From NCBI GenBank assembly GCA_011064865.1, contig JAAKFX010000090.1, positions 1 through 6,451 of the forward strand: DNA of 6,451 nucleotides. The letters run 5' to 3'. The notes beneath the pieces are model-generated. The model had not been told where the DNA came from. It saw only the letters and a program-made list of their open reading frames with translations, and ran no database searches. The position numbers were made by a program, and so were the translations under genes. Below are positions 1 through 5,261 of this stretch, one piece after another. Positions within the stretch are counted from its first letter, which is position 1. Each line of letters begins with the position of its first letter. This stretch comes from Candidatus Anoxychlamydiales bacterium (lineage in GTDB: Bacteria; Chlamydiota; Chlamydiia; Chlamydiales; SM23-39).

Positions 1-1164
1 TGAACCTTTAAAGAAAGATTTGACCTTATCGAAGAAATTCTTCTTTTTTGGGTGATTTTCTTCGGTTTCTAAACCTTGGAAGTTTTTGAGCAGCTCTTTT
101 TGTTTTGAGCTTAGATTTACAGGGGTTTCAACTGAAATAACCACTAAAAGATCGCCTCTGCCAGAGCCATGCACATTTGGAAAGCCTAAATCTCTGATTC
201 TAAAGACCTTATCGCTTTGAGAGCCTTCTGGAATAGAGATTCTGTAGGGTTTTCCTTCAGGAGTTGGGATTTCTTTTTTGCAGCCTAAAGAGGCTTCTGT
301 AAAGGTGATAGGAAGCTTTAAATAAACATCATCTCCATCTCTTTCAAAGCTCTCGTGAGCTTTAACAGATATAAAGACATAAAGATCGCCAGCAGGGCCT
401 CCGCCTTCGCCTGCATCTCCATAGCCTGACATTTTAAGCCGCATATCATTGTCTACGCCGGCTGGGATATGAATTTTAATATTTTTCTTTTTTTTGATTC
501 TACCAAGACCTCTGCAATCAGAGCAGGGATTCATAATTACTTTACCCTCTCCATGACACTCGGAGCATGTAGAGGACATAGAAAAAAAGCCTCTTGTTTG
601 AAAGATCTGTCCAGAGCCATTGCAAGTTGGGCAGGTTTTAATGTCTTTAGAAGATTTTGCGCCAGAGCCAGAACATGCATTGCATGATTCATAATTTGTA
701 ATAGCTATCTCTTTATCTGTGCCTTTTATAGCTTCTTCAAAAGTAATGGTAACATTGATTTTTTTGCTAGCGCCTTGTCTTAAAACTCTCTCATCAGATG
801 TTGAATCAAATCCGAAAAAAGATTCAAAAATTGATCCACCGCCACCAGATCCGAAAGCTCCCATAAAGGTTTTTAAAGCTTCTTCCATAGATGAAAAGCC
901 GCCGCCCATGCCGCCCATGCCGCCCATACCACCCATATTAGCGCCTTTTAAGCCTTCTTCTCCATATTGATCGTAGATCTGTTTTTTGTTTGCATCAGAT
1001 AAAACTTCATAGGCCTCAGAGACCTCTTTGAATGTAGCTTCAGCAGTTTTATCACCAGGATTTTTGTCAGGATGATACTTTAAAGCCTGTTTTCGATAGG
1101 CTTTTTTGATCTCCTCTGGTGTAGCTGATTTAGAAACTTGAAGAGTTTGATAATAGTCTTTCAT
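1..1164 (-). CDS. dnaJ: Chaperone protein DnaJ (Hsp40), C-terminus cut by window edge
   Basis: DnaJ is the cytosolic J-domain co-chaperone that delivers unfolded clients to DnaK and stimulates its ATPase; it normally works with DnaK and GrpE. Reading from the ATG at 1164, 388 codons are open to the window edge and no stop is reached. Family length is about 370-395, so only a few residues can be missing. The J-domain is at 1-70 with the essential HPD at 31-33 (YHPDKNPG). A Gly/Met-rich G/F-type linker follows at about 75-120. All four zinc-finger CxxCxGxG motifs are intact: CNACSGSG 161-168, CPTCNGSG 178-185, CSECHGEG 200-207 and CSDCRGLG 214-221. The beta-sandwich C-terminal substrate domains run from about 225 to 350, then a Lys/Phe-rich tail. 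It is therefore a type I DnaJ with every key residue present. It lies 94 bp downstream of rpsU on the same strand, and a CIRCE-like repeat sits in that gap. No strong Shine-Dalgarno is visible right before the ATG. Identity is certain. Confidence 0.98.
   Translation of the reverse strand, partial: MKDYYQTLQVSKSATPEEIKKAYRKQALKYHPDKNPGDKTAEATFKEVSEAYEVLSDANKKQIYDQYGEEGLKGANMGGMGGMGGMGGGFSSMEEALKTFMGAFGSGGGGSIFESFFGFDSTSDERVLRQGASKKINVTITFEEAIKGTDKEIAITNYESCNACSGSGAKSSKDIKTCPTCNGSGQIFQTRGFFSMSSTCSECHGEGKVIMNPCSDCRGLGRIKKKKNIKIHIPAGVDNDMRLKMSGYGDAGEGGGPAGDLYVFISVKAHESFERDGDDVYLKLPITFTEASLGCKKEIPTPEGKPYRISIPEGSQSDKVFRIRDLGFPNVHGSGRGDLLVVISVETPVNLSSKQKELLKNFQGLETEENHPKKKNFFDKVKSFFKGS
902..937. repeat. 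9-bp tandem repeat in the dnaJ G/F linker
   Basis: Four in-frame copies of a 9-bp unit (ccgcccatg, with the last two copies changed at one or two positions) encode repeated Met-Gly-Gly at DnaJ residues about 76-88. The repeat is G+C-rich within an AT-rich gene. Since the linker is flexible and the unit is a multiple of three, copy number could vary by slippage without breaking the frame. That variability is inference. Confidence 0.85.
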
Positions 1165-1194
1165 GTTGTTTTTATTAAGTTATAATTACCTGTA

Positions 1195-1200
1195 AATATA
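1195..1200 (-). promoter_or_regulatory. Possible -10 element for dnaJ
   Basis: On the minus strand TATATT (5 of 6 matches to TATAAT) lies about 30 bp upstream of the dnaJ ATG. Seventeen bases further upstream is only a weak -35 (TTTTAA, 3 of 6). It would place the CIRCE-like repeat at 1229-1255 just upstream of the promoter. In an AT-rich intergenic region such matches are common, so this is tentative. Confidence 0.25.
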
Positions 1201-1228
1201 ACAGATCCGTAGATTCTTTAAAAGGGAT

Positions 1229-1255
1229 TTAGCAGATCTTGAATGAAAGTGCTAA
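1229..1255. promoter_or_regulatory. CIRCE-like inverted repeat (putative HrcA operator) upstream of dnaJ
   Basis: Left arm TTAGCAGAT (1229-1237), a 9-base spacer, and right arm AAGTGCTAA (1247-1255). The CIRCE consensus is TTAGCACTC-N9-GAGTGCTAA. The left arm matches 6 of 9 and the right arm 8 of 9, 14 of 18 in all, with the exact N9 spacing; the TTAGCA/TGCTAA outer cores are perfect and extend to 7 bp. CIRCE is the binding site of the heat-shock repressor HrcA, which chlamydiae encode. The element sits between the rpsU stop (3 bp away) and dnaJ, with its dnaJ-proximal end 64 bp before the dnaJ ATG. Repression of dnaJ by HrcA is inference; an alternative is a chance palindrome or a weak intercistronic hairpin. 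The match is recognised by eye, not by a scored search. Confidence 0.55.
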
Positions 1256-1258
1256 AAA

Positions 1259-1459
1259 TTAAGACATAAATCTTTTTTTGAAAGCAGTTTTTAATCTTTT
1301 TCTAGCAGCTTTAGATTTGGCTCTTTTCTTAATCGATGGCTTATCATAAAATCTGTGGGCTTTTGCGGCTTTCATAATACCTTCTTTATCAAGTTTCTTT
1401 TTTAATTGCCTTAGGGCTTTATCTATAGGTTCTCCCATTCGAACTTTAACTTGAGTCAT
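1259..1459 (-). CDS. rpsU: 30S ribosomal protein S21
   Basis: S21 is a small basic protein of the 30S subunit that helps base-pairing between mRNA and the 3' end of 16S rRNA during initiation. The 66-residue product carries the family signature early (VKVRMGEPIDKALRQLKKKL), then KEGIMKAAKAHRFYDKPS, and a very basic KKRAKSKAARKR segment. The HRFYDKPS-IKKRAKSK wording is typical of chlamydial S21. The tail is several residues longer than the roughly 58-residue Chlamydia protein as I remember it. The ATG at 1459 is preceded by GGAG about 10 bases upstream, a sound ribosome binding site. It lies 64 bp downstream of tsaB and upstream of dnaJ, all on one strand, so co-transcription is likely. No terminator with a T-run separates it from dnaJ. 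Confidence 0.96.
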   Translation of the reverse strand: MTQVKVRMGEPIDKALRQLKKKLDKEGIMKAAKAHRFYDKPSIKKRAKSKAARKRLKTAFKKRFMS

Positions 1460-1523
1460 TTAAAAACTACTCCATTTTGTTGAAAATTTAGAAAAGTAAT
1501 AATAACTAATCTTAAATTATTAT

Positions 1524-2162
1524 TCAAGAGTGTTTTGGGCCTCTTAGATATAAAAGTTTAAAATTATTTATATCTTCGAATTTTTTGTTTGAAAAAAGAT
1601 TGTTCGTAACATCTATTAAAAGATGTGGATCAAAACTTCTTTTTTGAAATTTATTTTTAAAAATTTCAAATTTTTCTTTTAAGATATCTATATGAGGAGT
1701 AATTACAATTTTAGTTTTTTCAATTAAAGCTGTAGCTTCCTCTATATTCATAAGTTTTGGTTTTGATAAATAGTTGATTTTTTCATTTATCTCTTCTGCT
1801 TCAATTATAAAAATACCTTCAGATTTAGCATCAAAAGCGACAATAAATTTAGTATCGAAATGAGGTCTAAAAGCTTGCATAGATGTGAAGCTTATAAGAG
1901 GGATATTTTTTGCGTAGCTAAAAGTTTTGGCAATAGTAGCTCCTACTCTTAGCGAGGTAAAAGATCCAGGTCCTATGCTCGCTGCAATGTATTTCAAAGT
2001 AGATATATCAGTTTTAGTATCATGTAAAATCTTTTCAAGATTAGTAAAGAGCTCTTTTGAAAGATTTACATTTTCAAATTTTTTAAAATAAATTATTTCA
2101 TAATCTTGTAGTAAAATTATGTGAGATATTTCTAAACTAGTATCAATAATTAAAGCTTTCAT
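1524..2162 (-). CDS. tsaB: tRNA threonylcarbamoyladenosine biosynthesis protein TsaB (YeaZ family)
   Basis: TsaB is the scaffold partner of TsaD in the cytosolic complex (with TsaE) that transfers threonylcarbamoyl from TC-AMP to A37 of ANN-decoding tRNAs. TsaB has the ASKHA fold but is not itself the catalyst. The product begins MKALIIDTS, the classic first strand of the family, and carries GPGSFTSLRVG at residues 64-74 (usual form GPGSFTGLRIG). The segment VAFDAKSEGIFI at about 108-119 matches the family's later DAR-type strand. I start at 2162, giving 212 residues, because family members begin at this MK-(A/I)-L-x-IDTS. An in-frame ATG at 2186 would add eight residues; neither start has a visible Shine-Dalgarno. 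It is divergent from lon and is the first gene of the leftward rpsU-dnaJ block. In older annotation this gene is called a gcp-like glycoprotease; no protease activity is expected. Confidence 0.93.
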   Translation of the reverse strand: MKALIIDTSLEISHIILLQDYEIIYFKKFENVNLSKELFTNLEKILHDTKTDISTLKYIAASIGPGSFTSLRVGATIAKTFSYAKNIPLISFTSMQAFRPHFDTKFIVAFDAKSEGIFIIEAEEINEKINYLSKPKLMNIEEATALIEKTKIVITPHIDILKEKFEIFKNKFQKRSFDPHLLIDVTNNLFSNKKFEDINNFKLLYLRGPKHS

Positions 2163-2206
2163 AGAAAAGATAGTTAAAAAAATCATTTTTTGTTTTTATG
2201 AGATAT

Positions 2207-2235
2207 AATATAACACAAAATATGGATAGTTTAAA
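2207..2235 (-). promoter_or_regulatory. Candidate sigma-70-type promoter for tsaB-rpsU-dnaJ
   Basis: On the minus strand TTTAAA (2230-2235; 4 of 6 matches to TTGACA) is followed after 17 bases by TATATT (2207-2212; 5 of 6 to TATAAT). Transcription would start near 2200, leaving a leader of about 38 nt before the TsaB start at 2162. Spacing is ideal, but the surrounding AT-richness makes chance matches likely. Confidence 0.35.
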
Positions 2236-2239
2236 AGAG

Positions 2240-2251
2240 CTAGCTTGCTAG
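2240..2251. repeat. Short perfect inverted repeat in the lon upstream region
   Basis: CTAGC, two bases (TT), GCTAG: 5-bp perfect arms about 55 bp before the lon start codon. It overlaps a possible -35 of lon. It could be an operator half-site pair, but at this length it may be chance; no regulator can be named. Confidence 0.3.
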
Positions 2252-2294
2252 TTTTGAAAAAATTTGCTAAAGTTATAGGTTTAAAATATTTCAT

Positions 2295-2300
2295 AAGAGG
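2295..2300 (+). promoter_or_regulatory. Ribosome binding site deciding the lon TTG start
   Basis: AAGAGG lies 5 bases before TTG at 2306. No in-frame ATG occurs until codon 58, which would remove the start of the Lon N-terminal domain, so this site supports the TTG start. Confidence 0.75.
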
Positions 2301-2305
2301 TAATT

Positions 2306-4855
2306 TTGATAGATAATAATAACGGTTCAGAGGATCCGTCAAAAAATGATGAATTTATTCCAATTCCAGGAAAAGAAGAGACGATATCTGATAAGTCTAA
2401 AGAAAAAAAAGCAGCTTTTTCATATCCTGATCAACTATTTATTTTACCTTTGAATAAAAGACCATTTTTTCCAGGGATGGCAGCTCCTATATTAATTGAA
2501 AAAGGGAGCTATTATGAAGTTTTAAAAATTATTGCTAAAACGCAGCATAAATGTTTGGCTCTTTTTTTAACAAAAAAAGAGGATGCTGACATTTATAAAT
2601 TAGAGCCATCAGATTTGTATGAAGTTGGTGTAGTCGCGAGAATACTTAGAATTATTCCTTTAGATCAAGGTGGAGCTCAAGTTGTTTTCAATATGGAAAA
2701 AAGAATTTCTATTAAAGAAGTTCTTAAAGGAAAATATTTAAGTGCAAAAATACAGTATCATGATGATCCGCCTCTGCATGAGCTTTCAAAAGAGGTTAAA
2801 GCTTATTCTATTAGTATTATTTCAACAATTAAAGAGCTTTTAAAATTAAATCCTTTATTTAAAGAAGAGTTGCAAATCTTTTTAATGCATTCAGATTTTA
2901 CTGATCCAGGAAAATTAGCAGATTTTGCGGTTGCTTTAACAACTGCATCTAGAGAAGAGCTTCAAGAGGTGCTCTCTTGTTTTGATATGCAAAACAGAAT
3001 AGATAAAGCGCTTTTAGTCTTAAAAAAAGAGCTTGATTTATCAAAACTACAAAGTTCTATAAATCAAAGAATCGAGTCGACAATTTCAAAAGCACAAAGA
3101 GAGTTCTTTTTAAAAGAGCAGCTCAAAGCTATCAAAAAAGAGCTTGGAATGGAAAAAGATGATAAAACTTGTGATTTGGAGAAATTTAGTGAAAGGCTAA
3201 GCAAAAGAAAAGTTCCTGAAAAAGTTATGACAGTGATAACAGAAGAGAAAGATAAATTAAATACTTTGGATATACACTCACCAGAATATGGCGTTTGTAG
3301 AAATTATTTAGATTGGCTTACAATAACTCCTTGGGGGATATATAGCGAAGAGAATCACGATCTTGCAAAAGCTGAGAAAATTTTAGAAAAAGATCACTAT
3401 GGCCTTAAAGATATGAAAGAGAGAATTATTGAATTTATAGGTGTTGGAAAATTAACAGGCGGAGTGAAAGGAAGTATTATTTGTTTAGTAGGACCTCCTG
3501 GAGTTGGAAAAACATCTGTCGGCAAAAGTATAGCAAGAGCACTGAATCGTAAGTTTTATCGATTCTCTGTTGGAGGAATGCGTGATGAAGCAGAGATTAA
3601 AGGGCATCGTCGTACATATGTAGGCGCAATGCCAGGTAAGATGATTCAGGCTTTGAAACAAACTCAAACTATGAATCCTGTGATTATGATCGATGAAGTT
3701 GATAAGATGGGAATTAGCTTTCAAGGCGATCCAGCATCTGCTTTATTAGAGGTTTTAGATCCTGAGCAAAACAAAGAGTTTCAAGATCACTATTTAGATG
3801 TTCCAAGTGATCTATCGAATGTACTCTTCATCGTTACAGCAAATATTTTGGATACTATACCAGAGCCTTTAAAAGATAGAATGGAAGTGATGCGCCTCTC
3901 TGGTTATATAAATGCTGAAAAAATTGAGATTGCGAAAAAATATTTAGTTCCTAAAAACAGAAAAAAAATGGGCCTTTTAGCTCAGGATCTTTTATTTAAA
4001 AAAGATGCTATATCAGAGATTATTGAAGGCTACGCAAGAGAAGCGGGCGTTAGATCTTTAGAAAATAATATTAAAAAGATACAAAGAAAGGTAGCTTTAG
4101 CTAAAGCAAGAGCTAAAGAAAAAGGGAAAAAAACTGCAAAACAGATTGTTGAAAAAAGTAATATAAAAGACTTTTTAGGCAAACCTATTTTTATCTCTGA
4201 TGTATATTATGAAAAACCCCCTATAGGTGTTGCAACAGGCATGGCTTGGACAGCTCTCGGTGGCGCTATTTTATATGTTGAGACAAGAAAAGCTTTTGCT
4301 GAAAAAACTCTCATGAAACTCACCGGTCAAGCAGGCGATGTTATGAAAGAATCTTCTCAAATAGCTTGGAGTTATTTAGCTTCTCAAGTAAGTAAATATG
4401 CACCCGGAAAAGAGTTTTTTGAAAAATCTGTAGTTCATATGCATATTCCAGAAGGGGCTACTCCGAAAGATGGGCCATCAGCAGGTGTTACTATGGTTAC
4501 AGCGCTTTTATCTTTGTTGTTAGACAGACCAATTAAAGAGAGCCTTGCTATGACTGGTGAAATTACCTTAACAGGAAGAGTTCTGCCTATTGGAGGGCTT
4601 AAAGAAAAACTAATCGCTGCAAGAAGATCAAAAATTAAAAATCTTATTTTTCCTAAAGTTAATGTTAGAGATTATGATGAACTGCCAAGCTATCTAAAAG
4701 AGGGTCTTAAGATTTATTTTATCGAGAATTATGATGAAGTTTATAAAATAGCATTCGAGAAAAAAGATGCAAAATTACAAAAAAGCGCTACTAAAAAAAT
4801 TAATAAAGCCAAATCTACTAGAAGAAAAAGTTCAAAGCTTAAAAAAAGAAAATAA
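2306..4855 (+). CDS. lon: ATP-dependent protease Lon (LonA, endopeptidase La)
   Basis: Lon is a cytosolic hexameric AAA+ serine protease that unfolds and degrades misfolded and regulatory proteins. The 849-residue product has a poorly conserved charged leader (1-40), the LON substrate-binding domain (about 43-240, beginning LFILPLNKRPFFPGM), a coiled-coil/helical linker (about 240-370), and the AAA+ module. That module has Walker A GPPGVGKT at 396-403 and Walker B VIMIDEVDK at 459-467. The C-terminal protease domain carries catalytic Ser725 in PKDGPSAG and Lys768 in GGLKEKL, the same 43-residue separation as E. coli S679/K722. All catalytic residues are present. The start is TTG with AAGAGG 5 bases upstream. 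Length exceeds the E. coli enzyme (784) because of the leader and a Lys/Arg-rich tail (about 819-849). The last 89 bases of lon also encode the start of the next gene. It probably heads a unit with the nucleotidyltransferase and rhomboid genes. Confidence 0.98.
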   Translation: MIDNNNGSEDPSKNDEFIPIPGKEETISDKSKEKKAAFSYPDQLFILPLNKRPFFPGMAAPILIEKGSYYEVLKIIAKTQHKCLALFLTKKEDADIYKLEPSDLYEVGVVARILRIIPLDQGGAQVVFNMEKRISIKEVLKGKYLSAKIQYHDDPPLHELSKEVKAYSISIISTIKELLKLNPLFKEELQIFLMHSDFTDPGKLADFAVALTTASREELQEVLSCFDMQNRIDKALLVLKKELDLSKLQSSINQRIESTISKAQREFFLKEQLKAIKKELGMEKDDKTCDLEKFSERLSKRKVPEKVMTVITEEKDKLNTLDIHSPEYGVCRNYLDWLTITPWGIYSEENHDLAKAEKILEKDHYGLKDMKERIIEFIGVGKLTGGVKGSIICLVGPPGVGKTSVGKSIARALNRKFYRFSVGGMRDEAEIKGHRRTYVGAMPGKMIQALKQTQTMNPVIMIDEVDKMGISFQGDPASALLEVLDPEQNKEFQDHYLDVPSDLSNVLFIVTANILDTIPEPLKDRMEVMRLSGYINAEKIEIAKKYLVPKNRKKMGLLAQDLLFKKDAISEIIEGYAREAGVRSLENNIKKIQRKVALAKARAKEKGKKTAKQIVEKSNIKDFLGKPIFISDVYYEKPPIGVATGMAWTALGGAILYVETRKAFAEKTLMKLTGQAGDVMKESSQIAWSYLASQVSKYAPGKEFFEKSVVHMHIPEGATPKDGPSAGVTMVTALLSLLLDRPIKESLAMTGEITLTGRVLPIGGLKEKLIAARRSKIKNLIFPKVNVRDYDELPSYLKEGLKIYFIENYDEVYKIAFEKKDAKLQKSATKKINKAKSTRRKSSKLKKRK
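4767..4855 (+). other. 89-bp dual-coding overlap of lon and the nucleotidyltransferase gene
   Basis: Frame 2 encodes the basic C-terminal tail of Lon (last 29 residues and stop); frame 3 encodes the first ~30 residues of the downstream enzyme. Both readings look used. The frame-3 stretch KPNLLEEKVQSLKKENKTIATLNGSFD fits the helix-then-strand N-terminus of RfaE-domain-II proteins, and no alternative ATG, GTG or TTG occurs in frame before the catalytic motif. Translational coupling is likely. Confidence 0.75.
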
Positions 4856-5261
4856 AACTATAGCAACGTTAAATGGCTCTTTTGATCTTTTACACGCTGG
4901 ACATTTAAAAATAATATATGAGGCTTCAACTTTAGCTGATATTTTAATAGTTGCTCTCAATAGTGATAGTTCTATTAAAAAATATAAAAGTGATAAAAGA
5001 CCAATTATTGAACTTAATTATCGTCTTGAGATGGTCTCAGCTCTTTTTTTTGTGGATTTTGTTACCTATTTTGATGAGACAACACCTATAAAAATATTAG
5101 ATATTATCAAGCCTGACGTACATATAAATGGAAAAGAGTATGGCGAAAATTGTATAGAAGCCGATATAGTTAAAAAAAACAAAGGAAAAATCCACGTAGT
5201 GGATTTGGTAGAGGGTTTATCTACTTCTAACATTATAAAAAAGATTAAATTATGCGATTAG
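4767..5261 (+). CDS. RfaE/HldE-type cytidylyltransferase-like protein (single domain)
   Basis: The 164-residue product is a nucleotidyltransferase of the HxGH superfamily, closest by eye to the C-terminal domain of HldE (RfaE domain II). That domain transfers AMP to D-glycero-beta-D-manno-heptose-1-phosphate to make ADP-heptose for LPS core. Motifs in order: LNGSFDLLHAGH at 35-46 (family usually GCFDLLHAGH, so Ser replaces Cys), VALNSDSSIKKYK 62-74, RPI..R..M about 78-89, IKPDVHINGKEY 114-125, and the closing VEGLSTSNIIKKI 148-160 with the family's GLST. No N-terminal sugar kinase domain is present. The ATG at 4767 has GAGA 6 bases upstream and is the only usable start; the gene overlaps lon by 89 bp and the rhomboid gene by 10 bp. 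Heptose specificity is not certain: related enzymes activate glycerol-phosphate, phosphocholine or other small phosphates, and the LPS of classical Chlamydia lacks heptose. Confidence 0.85.
   Translation: MQNYKKALLKKLIKPNLLEEKVQSLKKENKTIATLNGSFDLLHAGHLKIIYEASTLADILIVALNSDSSIKKYKSDKRPIIELNYRLEMVSALFFVDFVTYFDETTPIKILDIIKPDVHINGKEYGENCIEADIVKKNKGKIHVVDLVEGLSTSNIIKKIKLCD

Larger units (their letters stand above)
2163..2305. other. Divergent intergenic region tsaB / lon
   Basis: This 143-bp AT-rich gap must hold the promoters of both directions. Besides the minus-strand candidate, a weak plus-strand pair for lon can be drawn: TTGCTA (2245-2250), 17 bases, TAAAGT (2268-2273), each 4 of 6 to consensus. 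The perfect palindrome at 2240-2251 overlaps the first hexamer. No CIRCE-like repeat and no open reading frame of note is seen here. Confidence 0.6.

Noticed and set aside
469..970. Two plus-strand open frames (469-687 and 719-970), the second Pro/Met-rich
   Set aside because: They lie antisense inside dnaJ. The Pro-rich run is simply the complement of the Met-Gly-Gly repeat, and the minus-strand DnaJ reading is unambiguous.
1498..1524. AT-only inverted repeat (8-bp arms AATAATAA / TTATTATT) at the tsaB stop
   Set aside because: The arms contain no G or C, the loop is 11 nt and no T-run follows in a useful place. Chance is likely in such AT-rich DNA; not called as a terminator.
2163..2186. 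Upstream ATG at 2186 as the TsaB start (adds MIFLTIFS)
   Set aside because: Family proteins start at the MK-x-L-x-IDTS strand, and there is no Shine-Dalgarno before the upstream ATG. It cannot be fully excluded.
3485..3724. Minus-strand open frame of 79 codons
   Set aside because: It is antisense to the Lon Walker A-Walker B region and has no recognisable protein features.
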